Notes under the pieces: generated by a model
Databases searched by the model: none
Told to the model about the DNA's origin: nothing
Seen by the model: the letters and a program-made list of their open reading frames with translations, nothing else
Shown here: piece by piece, positions 38,023 to 50,078 of the stretch
How the letters are laid out: each line of letters begins with the position of its first letter
Position numbering within the stretch: position 1 is the stretch's first letter
DNA from: Mangifera indica
Lineage: Eukaryota > Streptophyta > Magnoliopsida > Sapindales > Anacardiaceae
Assembly: GCF_011075055.1 (NCBI RefSeq)
Contig: NC_058137.1
Coordinates: forward strand, 4,826,771 to 4,890,770
Direction of reading: 5' to 3'
Length of the DNA stretch: 64,000 nucleotides
Translations under genes and position numbers: made by a program

Positions 38023-38887
38023 GCTAAAAGACTTATTTCCACTTAAAGTATAATAAAATCTCAAACTTTCATCATATAATTTTTTAAAACTTAAATATTT
38101 ATTTATGAGCTAAAATTTGTTAAATTTTTTTATTACGGTTAAAAATAAAATCGTCATTTAATAATAATATTTAAAAAATAAAAGTTTATATCATTTTACT
38201 TTTTTGATTTGAAAAACTAACAATTTTTTCCTAAAATTAAATTTTGAAAAGTGACATTTTTCCCATACCTAGAGTTTCAAATTTTGCCAACAAACGACCA
38301 CCGATCTCTCTCCCTCCCAGTGTCGTCTCTCCCTCCAACGTTTTCCTTCCAATCAATGACATTTAGATTAAAAAAAATCTAGACAAGATCAAGATGAAGA
38401 GTTCTTGGACCTTCGTTGTCCTCACCTAAAGGAGGACAAATTCTCGTTCGGATCGTCGACTTCATTTGAAGGACAAAGAGTTTTAACTCTTTGTTTGAAT
38501 TTCATATGAATTTCGTTTGGATTCTATCAAATCTAAACATCATCAATCAAAAGGAAAGTGCTAGAGGGAGAGACGTCACCGAGAGGGAGAGAGATCAACC
38601 ATTGTTCATCAGAAATTCGTCGGCAAAATTTGAAACCCTAGATAGGGGAAATGCCACTTTTCAAAAATTAATTTTTAGAGAAAAATTGTTAATTTTCTAA
38701 ATCAATGGGGTAAAATGATATAAACTTTTATTTTTTAAATATTATTATTAAATGAGTATTTTACTCTTAACTCTAACTGAAAATTTTAATATATTTTAAT
38801 TCATTGGTGGATATTTAGGTTTTTAAAAATTAGATGGTGGGAATTTGGAATTTCACTAAACGTTGGATGGGAATAAGTCTTTTGCCC
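38023..38887. mobile_element. Mutator-type long-TIR non-autonomous element 1
   Basis: TAGTTTAAAA flanks the element on both sides (38013-38022 and 38888-38897), a 10-bp target duplication. The left arm reads GCTAAAAGACTTATTTCC and the complement of the right end GGGCAAAAGACTTATTCCC. The arms extend inward for about 300 bp with shared words such as TTAATAATAATATTTAAAAA, AAAGTTTATATCATTTTAC and TTTCAAATTTTGCC. The centre is a short unique stretch (about 38340-38545). It encodes no transposase; the open frame at 38491-38700 is arm sequence. Confidence 0.8.
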
Positions 38888-39240
38888 TAGTTTAAAATTA
38901 TAAAACTCCAACTTAAGAGATGGTCAATTTATTAAGCTCACAACCTTAGAAAATTCGATCTAATAGACTATAACGACTTCGCTTCGACTAATATATGTCA
39001 AAACGACATTATTGTAGTTGTTTTTTATTTAGCTCGATTTAATACCATAACCAAACTCAAGTTAAAACTCTAACTCAATTTCTTTTAAACAAGTTAAGTT
39101 TAAACTGGTTTGAGGGTAGTTTGACTTGCTCAAGCATAAACTCGAGTTTGTCTCCCTTCAAACCAAGCCGAACTCGAGTTAGTTTTAATTTAAACTCGAT
39201 TTGATTTAAATTTAACATTTTTATATACGCTTTTACCAAT
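38888..39240. repeat. Degraded GAGCTC/CGAGTT-rich repeat
   Basis: This stretch contains AACTCGAGTTT, GAACTCGAGTTAG and AAACGACATT words like those of the hAT-like elements at 44042 and 63407, but I could not define ends or a target duplication. It is probably an older, eroded relative. Confidence 0.4.
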
Positions 39241-39299
39241 ATTATTTAATAACTAGATCAACATAATACAATACTATATAAAAAACAATAATAAAATTA

Positions 39300-39413
39300 T
39301 ACGTACTTATTTTGAGTATATAAATGAGTACATACTTAATATATGTCATTATGTAATTGAGTAATTTTGAATTAAAAATAAAATAATACTCAATTATGTG
39401 ATGATACACATAA

Positions 39414-39456
<43 letters not shown>

Positions 39457-39485
39457 TGTACTCAAAATAAATACACATAGTATTA
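39300..39485. mobile_element. Palindromic MITE, copy C, with TA microsatellite
   Basis: The left end ACTTATTTTGAGTATA matches the complement of the right end (GTGTACTCAAAATAAATACA). The centre carries ATGTAATTGAGTAATTTTG...AATACTCAATTATGTGATGA. A TA run at 39415-39453 has grown inside the right arm. Confidence 0.7.
39415..39453. repeat. (TA)n microsatellite
   Basis: About 19 uninterrupted TA units within the right arm of the MITE. The TATAT-rich translations on the minus strand are an artefact of this run. Confidence 0.95.
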
Positions 39486-39740
39486 CTTAATAAACAATTG
39501 GAGTAAAAAGTGAAAGTGAATTGAGGGCGAATGGATGGGCAAAGGCCAAAATTTAGTTGCCGGATGCTGCTGGAATCCATTACCATTACCGTAATGAAAA
39601 AAATTATAATGTTGATAGCTGGGTGTGCTGGCCTGGCATAAGTAAATGTGAAAATGATGAGCATCGAGTCCATAATAAGATACTGACACGAAAGTTTTTC
39701 ATAGTCGGTTGACTATGTCCACCAGTTATAATATTATCAA

Positions 39741-40656
39741 GGCCAAACGACTATTTCCCACCCAAGGTATGCTGTAATGACAAGTTTCCCCCCTTTAACT
39801 ATGGAAATACCAAACACCCACCCATGGCCAGTTAAATTTAACAGAACCCTAACGCCTGAAAATTTTATCTCCTTTTGCCCCCCTAAAGTTTGAAAACAAA
39901 AATTTCCCCCCAGCCTAAGTTTAAGAAAATGACAGTTTCACCCTAGGGTTTGGTTTTGAAATCTCCGGCGACCTCTCCGGCTCCGTTGCCGACGGCTTCT
40001 CCCTCCCGAAGAATCCTCTCCTTCCGGTGATCGGTTTCCTCCATTTGGAGGCCCGATCGTCGCCGGAAAAGCGGTGGGAGACGAAGAACTTCGTCGGGGA
40101 AGACGAAGTTCTTCGTCTTCCCAGACGAAGACGAAGCCGTCGTCTTCGTCTGGGAAGACGATCGGCTTCCCAGGGAAGACAACCGTCTTCTTCTGGGAAG
40201 ACGATCGTCTTCCCAGACGAAGACGACGGCTTCGTCTTCGTCTGGGAAGACGAAGAACTTCGTCTTCCCCGACGAAGTTCTTCGTCTCCCACCGCTTTTC
40301 CGGCGACGATCGGGCCTCCAAATGGAGGAAACCGATCACCGGAAGGAGAGGATTCTTCGGAGGGAGAAGCCGTCGGCAACGGAGCCGGAGAGGTCGCCGG
40401 AGATTTCAAAACCAAACCCTAGGTGAAACTACCATTTTCTTAAACTTAGGCTGGGGGAAATTTTTGTTTTCAAACTTTAGGGGGGCAAAAGGAAATTATA
40501 TTTTAGTTTATTTTTTAATATTATAGAGAAAATGACAATTTTACCCTTAACCCCGTTACTTTTAACTGGCCATGGGTGGGTGTTTGGTATTTCCATAGTT
40601 AAAGGGGGGAAACTTGTCATTACAGCATACCTTGGGTGGGAAATAGTCGTTTGGCC
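39741..40656. mobile_element. Mutator-type foldback element 2 with GC-rich arms
   Basis: A 9-bp target duplication TATTATCAA lies on both sides (39732-39740 and 40657-40665). The 916-bp element starts GGCCAAACGACTATTTCCC and ends with its exact complement; the arms stay near-identical inverted copies almost to the centre (about 40200). The outer parts are ordinary; the inner arms are GC-rich and built of repeated GACGAAG / CTTCGTC / TGGGAAGACGA words. Because the arms mirror each other, near-identical Arg/Ser-rich translations appear on both strands (for example 39938-40339 minus and 40027-40422 plus). No transposase is present. A 9-bp duplication and long TIRs are the hallmark of the Mutator superfamily. 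Confidence 0.9.
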
Positions 40657-43600
40657 TATTATCAAACTCTAAATAATGAGAATCATCTTTCACTTTGAAC
40701 ATTTAAATTTTAGGGTTTGTTTGGTTGTGGTTTGGACTACACTTTTCTTCTTTAGAATATTATTATTTTCACGTTAACCTAGGCTTGGATAGATTTTAGG
40801 TTGTTTGGATTGTAGTCTAATTTTTAGATCTTAGTAGGCCGTCTCTTTAAAATTAATCCCTGCTGCCTTTCGATTTCATCATGTTAGAAGATAACACAAT
40901 AATAAAAAGGACAAAAAATTGTTGGTGGCGTTTTCGGCCAATCACCGTCGCATTTCATGTCTTCGGTCGTGTTATTTCAAGTTCATTGGATTCCTACCGA
41001 AATCTATCAAAAGTCCAAACTATGCAACGGGCGTGCTGAATTCGATAGAACAGGCAATTTTTTTTATTTCCTTTAATAACAAAAACTATGTTTTCATTGT
41101 TGGCAGGGCAATAAAATCAATTCACAGATATTCATCCATGAAACTTTTTTATTAAAAGAACAAAAATGGGTGGATCTAATGCAACAAGCATCTTGTGTTG
41201 TGACCCAGAAAACGCCTCAAAGATCACACGTTTCTCTCCCATTTTTGAGCTGGTACTTTGGGCAAACAATTTATCTGCACCCACTTTGCCTTCACCTAAT
41301 CTAATTGCTGCACTCAGCAACACGGCAAATAATAATGTTAACAACTACCCATTTGCAAAACTATCTTAGAGTTGCCAATGGGCTGTGTGAGTTTGCAAAA
41401 CACTCATCTTTACCTGACCCAAAGACATGCCCTTTCCTCTCATATGAAAACATAAATTCAGGGTCCTGATTGGTACCTCCACATCTAAGAAATGGTGGGT
41501 TTGTTGTTTGTGAGAATGGTGGTGACTTAGGGCATGCTAGCTATGGCTGGCTTTTCAAGTCATGTATTGGTGGAGCCAAATATTCATATTTGTCAATGAG
41601 ATTAAAAAAAAAGAGAGAGAGAACTTTCGGTTTATAATGCTGATTTTGCAGTGTTCACTTACTATAATAAAGCACTTTTGAGAGAAAGGCTGTACCATGC
41701 CAAGAATATTATATTTTGCAACACAAATATATGTCTCTAATCTCTATTCAGGTGGACAACTAAAAATGAATAAACTACCACCCAAACATTTAACAACTGA
41801 TTGTGCTCATTAGTAAAATAGCAACAATTAGGTTTATCGAGTTGACTTCACATATTGTAGTGAAGGATTCAATGGCAATATAGTCTGTGGAGAAATTAAG
41901 CTTTTATGAGGGCAAGTCAAGACTTCCATAGAGAGACACTGTAATTTTGAACCCAAACATTTGCATATGGCAAGGAGATTCTATCCAACAGATCTCAAAG
42001 TATGAGGACTAGAGGTGTAGGCGAGGAGCCGCTTTTGAGCTGCTTGCGGCTCAGTTCATGTCGAGTTAGGATTGACTCAATTATTGTCGAGTTGAACTCG
42101 AGTTTGCTGTTGGTTAGCTCAGTGAGCTCACGAGCTCATGGCTCGGTCCAAACAAAATATCAATAAACCCCTAATCATTTCAAATCTTGTTCCTTTCAGT
42201 TTCCTCACCTTTCTGGCTGAATGGATGATTATAAGTCAGAAACATGCGGCAATATCCTTACTATTTCATGCATACTGGGTTCCAGAAAATGAAAAATAAC
42301 AAGGGACTCCCAACACCCATATGCTGATGAAGAAGTTGAAACCCAACTGACTTAAAAAATCATATAAAAACTTTTCTACTAAAAGACATGCAAGACATAA
42401 CGTGTGAAGAGACTCAATATAGGTATATATAACAAAGATAAATAGGGTCAGAAAAAACTTGAAAATATTTTGTGATGTTTTGGTACCAAAATGCCCCTTT
42501 GTCTATTTTATTTTAGCTGAGAATAACCTTCCATTATGCACCCTGAAGCTACTGACTGCAATTCACAATCTTTCTCTGTGTGAATTTATTAATAGGATTA
42601 TAAAGATGGCAAAAGTTATAAAGTAGGAAACATAACACCAAGGAATTTTGAAGAAATTAAAATCAAATGACAATATATATGCCTGAGATCATTTAATACA
42701 TGGACTAATACAGAATAGATCCAGAGTGATGCATTTTCCTATAACAATCAAAGTATTGAGACAGAAAGTATCAAGGAACATTAATAACCTACTCAGTGCC
42801 ATGATATATAAGAGATATGACATAAGACCACATAGAAGGGAACATTGATAACAGGATAAGCACCACTCTGACAAATAATAATGCAGAAAAGTGTAACTGT
42901 TGGAGTTACCTGCTGTAGCTTAGCTCAGTTATCACTTGGCTACCATAAGAAATTCAATGGGCAGCCAATAACTCCTACATAGAAAACAATGACAGTTTGG
43001 TTTGGGTATCTAAACTCGGACTGATATCTTCAGTTCAACAATTACAATTTAGCATCTTGACCTGAAAAAGTAAAATTTATAGTAAGATACAAAAAACTTA
43101 AAAAGAAAAAGGGAAGAAAGAAAAGAAACAACTTTAGTTGTTTATAAGACCTCTACAATAGTCGACAGTAATCTGGAGTGATGGAATAAGAAGAGTACAG
43201 CAGACTGAGGGTTCCGCTTAATTGATAATAAAAACGATTTATTACAAGAAAAAAGTAAAAAAGAAGCTCAACTGAAGTATTGGTATAAAAAATAGCCTAG
43301 CCCCTGATGGCACATATAGAGTCAGCAGAGATTCATAAAATTCTGAAAAACTAAATGAAAAAAGAAACATAAACACAAAACTTCTGCTGATATTATCTCT
43401 GTGGATTAGATAACTTCACTGAGAACAAACTAACTTATTGTTTTCTCTAGCAGGTCCTAGCTTGTGATAGATTATTGGGTGCTTACAAGGTACTATCAGC
43501 ACAGTTGATCAAATTCATTTTTGTAGTTTTATGAATGGAAGCATATAGTGCATGTCCTGGGAAATTTTCTGTGCTAAACCAAACAATATACAGTCATATA

Positions 43601-44041
43601 ACACATGCAGAAGTGCATTTATTCAAACTTTAAACACAGATACTATATAAGCATCAAGCATGGAAGACATTAATATCTACATGCATTTCTGCTTAAAATG
43701 CTTTTTCACATTCTACAGCTTGTTTAACAGGGCTCTGGGGTGCAATTTTTGTGCTATGTAAATGAATGAGAATCTTATACGGGAATTTATGGGTCTATAA
43801 ACCAGTCATCAAATTGCTAAAACAAACACTGGTAGGAACTGGGGCATTACTTGTGACGGCAGAGTTGCTATTTAACTTTGCTACACCAAGGGAGCATCCC
43901 TTTCAGAACTCCTCTTTTTACCCCTCCAGTGATCCAGTTGAAAAGACTTCAAACAAAGAGTCTAACATAAGGTATGTACAGAAAAATAGAGATTCCAACC
44001 CTTCAATTCGGAAGTGCATCCAACACGTACATTATCACAAC

Positions 44042-44395
44042 TAGGATTGGATTCGAACTGAGTTGGTTTGAGCTCGAGCTCGAGCTCGGTTCGAATAAGC
44101 TCGAAACGAGCCAACCCTATACAAGCTCGAGCTTAAGCTACTCATCAAATTTGCGAATTAAAAATTTTAATACAAAATGACGTCGTTTTGACCAATATGT
44201 ATTAATACAACGTCGTTTTAATAACGAGCTAATTAAAAGCTCAAGCTCGAAACGAGCCAAACCGAATTCGAACTGAGTTCAAGCTTAGCTTCAACGAGCT
44301 CGAACTCGAGCTCTACTATATGCAAACCGAGCCAAGCTTGAGCTCAGCTTGGCTCGGTTTGCATATAGTAGAGCTCGAGCTCGAATCCAGCCTTG
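44042..44395. mobile_element. hAT-like non-autonomous element A
   Basis: The flanking 8-bp direct repeat has one mismatch (ATCACAAC at 44034-44041, ACCACAAC at 44396-44403). The left end TAGGATTGGATTCGAAC matches the complement of the right end, CAAGGCTGGATTCGAGC. The body is dense in GAGCTCGAGCTCG and carries ATGACGTCGTTTT. An extra perfect inverted repeat sits at about 44309-44376. It has no transposase. Confidence 0.75.
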
Positions 44396-44587
44396 ACCAC
44401 AACATCTATTTATATATGTAGAAAAGAGGGGCTGCTTCAATTGCCAGTGGAGGCCAAATCTGATGATGACTTGGCAGCAGCAGCTGCTGCTGAGGCTGCA
44501 GATGGCAGACCTGTCTATTGTAGAGATAGATATTACCGTGCATTGGCAGGCGGACAGAACTGCAAATGGGAAGATCTGCTGAAGTAA
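44393..44587 (+). other. Unassigned open frame abutting the hAT-like element
   Basis: The frame translates to a 64-residue sequence with an acidic poly-Ala stretch (DDDLAAAAAAEAADG) and then VYCRDRYYRALAGG and a stop. Its base composition is less AT-rich than its surroundings and it reads like coding sequence, but I recognise no domain. The first residues come from the element junction. It might be an exon fragment left by a rearrangement, or chance. Confidence 0.2.
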
Positions 44588-45892
44588 AGGTTAAAGAGGA
44601 GGCATGGATCAACAATAATTTCATACCATTAATGAATCTGTAATTTGCATTGACAGAAGCATTTCTTAAAAGTTCAACTTTCTATGATATTTGTTTAAGG
44701 AAACCATTACAATGATTTAAGAAACAGGGAAGTCAAAGAAAAATGTGAAAGAAACAAATGATACAGAAACTAAGGATAAATTTATTGATCAGTAAAAAAA
44801 GAATAATATATCAAAGTTACAACTTGCATGTGTATGAAATCCTTCAATTGGAGAAGCCATGAAAGTAAGTCAAAGTAAGGCTTGAGGCTTGTACTAACAT
44901 GATATACCAAAAAACCCAAACATGTGAATCCAGCAAATATAATCCCACATCATATAATTTGAATTACCTAAAATACTATGATTTTACTATGTGAATTCTT
45001 CATTTGAACAGAATTGTAGCCACATGAACTCTCAACAGAGATTGGCTTGTCCTCTTTGACCTCCACTTAAATAACCACCTTTCTTTCCAATTTTGATAGA
45101 CAACTAGAGAGAACAACTTATTGTTGAAAGAACTATAGTAGCACAGGAGGAAATTCATTCTCTTAATGTATCCTATGAATCATCTTTCTGAACAATCATA
45201 ACAGGATGACAGGAGGCTCATATTTTGATAAACAATAGTCCTCTCACTTTCATGCCTGATGAATAACAACTTCAGGAACTACCGTTGCAAGAAGTGAGCA
45301 AAAGGATTTGCTTTTAGAAATGACCAGAGCACACACACAAACTGGCATGTTAAAAGGCAATCTTCATCACCATATTCTATCAGTCACCTTTTGGAATAAT
45401 CATACCAGGATTCAGGTTGATAGATTCAGCAGAATCACCACCAGTGAAACTAAAGTTTCTTGTGACAGTGACTCAATATAGGTTATTCAGAAATATTATA
45501 GAAGTTTCAGACAAAGCATTAGAATTGACAAGAGCACACACAAAAATTGGCAGGTTAAGGATTTGCTTTTAGAAATGACCACAGCACACACATAAATTAA
45601 TAGCTAATGCTTTCACTTAAGCTTTCATAATTTTCCAGGCACTGGAATAAAAAAGTATTTACAATGCCAGAACTAGAAAGCCCTGCATTATATACCTTTT
45701 GAACAACTTCCTTGCAATAGTTGAGAATTTAAAGTCTCCCAGATATCATAGAAATACCTAATATGACCTTGACCCATTTGGAGACAAAAGCAACCTGACA
45801 ACCAATCTTGTGACCTTAGAAATGAAGCAAATTCTGTAAAGCCACAGGGCTGAAGCATTTACATTTTGTAAAAATACCCAACTTCATACCTC

Positions 45893-48800
45893 CTAAACAA
45901 GTTTCTTACACCAGCTGAGAATTCTGAACATTTGTACATCAAAAATATCCCTGAAGGCCCACTTCCTTCTTTTTGCATCTTCAAGATCTAGAGTTCTATA
46001 TGCAAGGGCAAGCAAATACATTGCTGGATGAAGCCTTCTGCAATTGTATAAATAATGTTAGGAAAGAAGCAATCAATGTGGGAATTTTAGGAAAAAGTCA
46101 ATTATAAAAATAGGAAGAATCAATTGCAATTATTTGTAAGTCAATTTGAAATTATTTGCTTACTTTCCTATAGAGAAGATGTATGCGTATAAATTAACCC
46201 TAAACCAAGGGTAATACACACAATGAAATAAAGTTTTTTTGTTCTCACAATTTCTTAAGTTATTCTGCTTGACAAGTAAAATAGAAGAAGATAAAAGTTC
46301 AGAGTTAGGGAGATTAAGTTAATTTTTCATAGTCAATTAAGACATAATTTACCAAAAGCACCTGTTAAGGATATCAACAACAAATAAATGAGTTAAGGCT
46401 CCAGGTGAAACTGCTGGTCTATGAGCATGTAATACAAAGTCCTAAATGAAAAGAAAAATTATCATGTTGAAAATTATCCTTGAATCTTTGTTGTAATAAA
46501 CTAAGTAATAATATCAGTTAAAACTCATTTTAAATTTAATCTTCTTTTCTCTGTCTTTCCCTGCATCAAATGCACTTACTTGTCAAATTGTTTGCTCACA
46601 TCAAAACCATCCCAATATCTTTGGGACAGGACAGTGCGGCCTTTTTTGTCTCTGCCAAATGTTTCAATATACCAACCACCTATATCATGCATACCACAGC
46701 GAGGTTCAAACAACCAAAACCTGTTGCAATAATCCATAAAAAATTTTGTAAAAGTGAAAACATAGACAAGTAAACGATCTGAGTGATTTCCAATGGTATG
46801 CTACAGATAATATATAATATGTTAAAGTTAAGAAAGTCCACTAATTTAATTCTATGATCAACTTGAGTTAAGAATAATAAAATTTCAGAAGAAGAAGCTT
46901 CAAGCCACATTAATGAGGCCTGACGCAACTAACCCCATAAGGTTTTTATCAAATCCTACCAAAAAAACCAACCCTACACCAAATCCACTGCATTGAACTA
47001 ACAAGCTCAGTCATATTACATCAGAAAATAGAATCAAAACCAGTCTTAAGCTAATTCTATTCATTCTACCAATAAAGCACAAAATGCTTCTGAGAACTGA
47101 CAACACATATAAAGTAATATGTCTGCGTATCAAGGAATGCTATAAAATCTTCAGCTTAAGGCGGTATAGATAAGAGAACAGACAAGCAATTCTAAGACAG
47201 AAAGAAGAGAATGCAAGACACATGTGACATTCTCCTGTGAGGAATCAAAAGCTTATTTTCTTGCACATGTAGAAAAATCATCCAACAGTCCCAAACAACA
47301 GACTGTAAGAAGGCCAAAAACCATATATTTTTTGATCAAACATAATAAAAAGTACATTTCATTTAGCCAAATAAAAATGGTCAAGTAAGGCTTGATTGGG
47401 ATGCAAATACTGTCTGATGACTCTAACCAGTGTGACATATAACTGACACGACTTACTTGCTAGGTGGTAATCGGGCTCTACTACATCTACACTCACAAAC
47501 AGAAACTTCATCTCCTACTTGAAACCAGTGCATATGCTTAACCTGAAACATAAACAAGAGGGAAATATTAAAAACAAATAATAACCAAAGTTTCCTTAAA
47601 TACATCAAACAAATACAGTGACGCAAGCAGATGCAATAATTTAAAGCTTAGTAGCAATAACAACAAAAACTTTTTAAGATGTCAAATGTCTTTCTTCACT
47701 GCAAAACTTAAGCAACCAGGAATTAAGCCCTAGTATGAGATTGGCAGAGAGCAGTTTGTCAGGTGAGATGCAGATGAAGGGTAATACATTTGTTGAACGA
47801 TGTGGCTCCCAGCATCAAAGTTATAAAGACAGAAACACAAAGATATGTCTAAATTCCAAGTATAATGCAGGCAGAGTATATAAAAAACTGTAAACATGAT
47901 AGAGAAGATGCAAGGTACAAAATGAACATGTGACTCTCGGTTACTACCTGCCCCTAAGTCTGATTGCCTTGAATCTTTATGCAATTTCACTAAATGCTAA
48001 AATTTAAGGGTGGAAATCTCTTGTTCTTATACATGCGATAACAAAGAACACTTTCCACAATAATTTGGCCCCCAACTTGCCAATAGTTCTTAGCAAGATT
48101 AATTGAGTCATCTTAAATATTTGTTCATGCAAGAAGCACCAAAAATTGTTGTTATCACTAATAAATCAACATATCTGGGCAGATAACTACATACAAAGTC
48201 ATCAAGAACCCAACTATCGTTTCACTCACAAGCCAAATCATCACAACGTGCACCACTCAAGAAGCAACCAGACTAGAGTTGTAGATCTGAATTTAGCATT
48301 TATTTTTTTAATTTAACAGGAAAAGCTGACAAAAAGAAAACTGTATCTTTAATTAAGCATTTAAAATATAGACCAAAAATTGCATATCAAGGTCGAAAGC
48401 CAAAAAGAAAGCGAGCAAAAGGAGATCACTTTTACACACCAGCAATGTCCTATGTTTCATTATCACATGGGTTTTTGTACCACTGCTATTGTAGACAAAG
48501 CATGACCCCTCTTCTGGGCTAGTCCCCAAACCAGTTATAGTTCCAAGTGGAATCCTTGATCCAACTGCACCATCCAAAAAAGAATCCTTAGAGAACCCTC
48601 TGCCAGTGTGAAAGGGACTTTCATCTGAACTAAGAAAAACATGAATGTGATCTTGAACATCTTCATTCTGAATCCCATTACGGTAGCTTTTAGGAGGGAC
48701 TCGAGTAGCCACAGCAACCACCCTTCCGGAGACATGCAATTCTAAATCTCTATATGCATCTGATTCATAACTTGTAATATTATAGGTTTGTTGGGGAGAA

Positions 48801-50078
48801 ATTCGAACATCATTTACTACATTAGAATTCATACAACTGCTTGCATTCTCGACAGACCAACACATGTCCAAAGCAATGTTTATAGGAGTCAGATTTTGGT
48901 TGCAGGCAAAAGACAATTTGGGATCATTATTAGCCAAGCAGACCATTCCAAAAAGATCACGCCCTGAAACCAAGTGCAGCACCTCTGGATTTTCATACAC
49001 AGACCTCTCCTCAGCTTCAAAGCGATCAGGAAGAAGGTCCATGGACTCAATCACAGGGCCATAGTATGCTGCATGTATAGCTGAATAAAAATCTGCTTGA
49101 AGTACATCAAAGTAGCCAGTTCCAGCTATAACTTTCTTCTCTGACACTATATCATTTATAGCAAATCTATACCACTTTAACCATTCAACAACTTCCATTT
49201 CCTTAATTGATATCCTGTGGGATTCGTACATGTACAATTTTGAACCTTGTCCACAATGTCCCCAATTTTTTTGCAAAAGCTTCCTTTGGGATAGAAGATG
49301 CAGGTCATATTGAATCCTCTTCTCAGAATCTGAAAGTATCTGCAATGCATTATCGATCAAACTTGGTTGTCAGAACTCCCTCTATGTCAAAAATACCACA
49401 ATAAGATATATTACTAAACAACAGGCAGACACATTGTAGATACATTATACACACACACACACACACACATGACTCCATTTAAGTATCAACTCAACTCCAG
49501 CAAATGCACAACTTTAGTGAATATATCCACGTGCATTCAGAACAAAGTAAACATGAGAATCAATAATTTATAAATTAAAATAATCTCCTCCATTGAAATT
49601 GCATTTGACTACTAGTGACAGCTCCCAATCCCATAAATATACAAGAAACAGACCCGTGGAGAACAAAAGTTGGCATTATATACTCTAAATTATATTCATT
49701 TCACAAATAACTATTTAAAATAGGACAAAATAAATATAAATATAGCACCTCATAAGCTGCAAGGATTTGAATGAAACGTTTTGAGGCAGCTGAGTGGTTC
49801 TTCGACTCAGCAAGGTCCGGGTGAGTTTTCTTGGCTAATTTTCGAAACGAAGCCTTGATTTCGGAAAATGAGCTGGTCTCCGGTACTCCTAAGATATTGT
49901 ACGCATTTTCGAAGGGAAATTCTGACCGAGTCGACTCAGTGCTACCACTACAGAGCCACCTAGTTGTAGAACTAGGATACAAGAAGAGATATCGCCAACT
50001 CCATGAGTAGCAATAATTCGGCTGAATTGAAAGTGATGAAAGTTGCCGGTGACGATAGAGTCCGGCGAGAAATGCCAT
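45893..50078 (-). CDS. J-domain (DnaJ/HSP40) protein with conserved plant C-terminal region
   Basis: Six minus-strand exons, 50078-49749, 49339-48440, 47542-47457, 46720-46600, 46441-46362 and 46037-45893, give 553 residues. Residues 1-50 (Arg, Ser and Tyr rich) look like a mitochondrial or plastid presequence. The J domain spans about 57-125 (AYNILGVPE, HPD at 86-88, AYEILSDSEKRIQYD, split by intron 1). No Gly/Phe or CxxCxGxG domain follows, so it is a class C (type III) J-protein. The rest is a long region of unknown function including VCECRCSRARLPPSKFWLF and RCGMHDIGGWYIETFGRDKK. HPD implies stimulation of an Hsp70 partner. Exon 4 ends at GAT before GTGAGC; the alternative donor further down would hit a stop. 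It resembles At4g37480 as I recall. Confidence 0.9.
49449..49469. repeat. (AC)n microsatellite in J-protein intron 1
   Basis: About ten AC units within the first intron of the J-domain gene. Nothing else notable. Confidence 0.9.

Larger units (their letters stand above)
37565..45892. other. Transposon-rich intergenic region between P4H and J-protein genes
   Basis: 8.3 kb without a credible conserved gene. It contains two long-TIR Mutator-type elements, a palindromic MITE with a TA microsatellite, a hAT-like element at 44042-44395, and an older relative of the latter near 42010-42150 rich in CGAGTT/GAGCTC words. The first 300 bp must hold the P4H promoter. The segments 40700-42000 and 44600-45850 show nothing recognisable. 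Confidence 0.5.

Noticed and set aside
39242..39673. Minus-strand open frame rich in Ile/Tyr repeats
   Set aside because: The repeat comes from translating the (TA)n microsatellite in MITE copy C; the rest is AT-rich intergenic sequence.
39921..40526. Five overlapping Arg/Ser/Pro-rich open frames on both strands
   Set aside because: They are the mirrored arms of the foldback element; the same peptides appear from both strands, so they are not independent genes.
41132..41369. Open frames on both strands of 63-70 codons
   Set aside because: They overlap each other, have no domain, and neither shows splice-linked neighbours.
46591..46600. Later donor in J-protein exon 4 (after VSKQFDK)
   Set aside because: Using GTAAGT at about 46577 would shift the frame and stop early in exon 5; the GTGAGC donor after GAT keeps the conserved reading.
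48864..49064. Plus-strand frame inside the J-protein gene
   Set aside because: Antisense shadow of exon 2.
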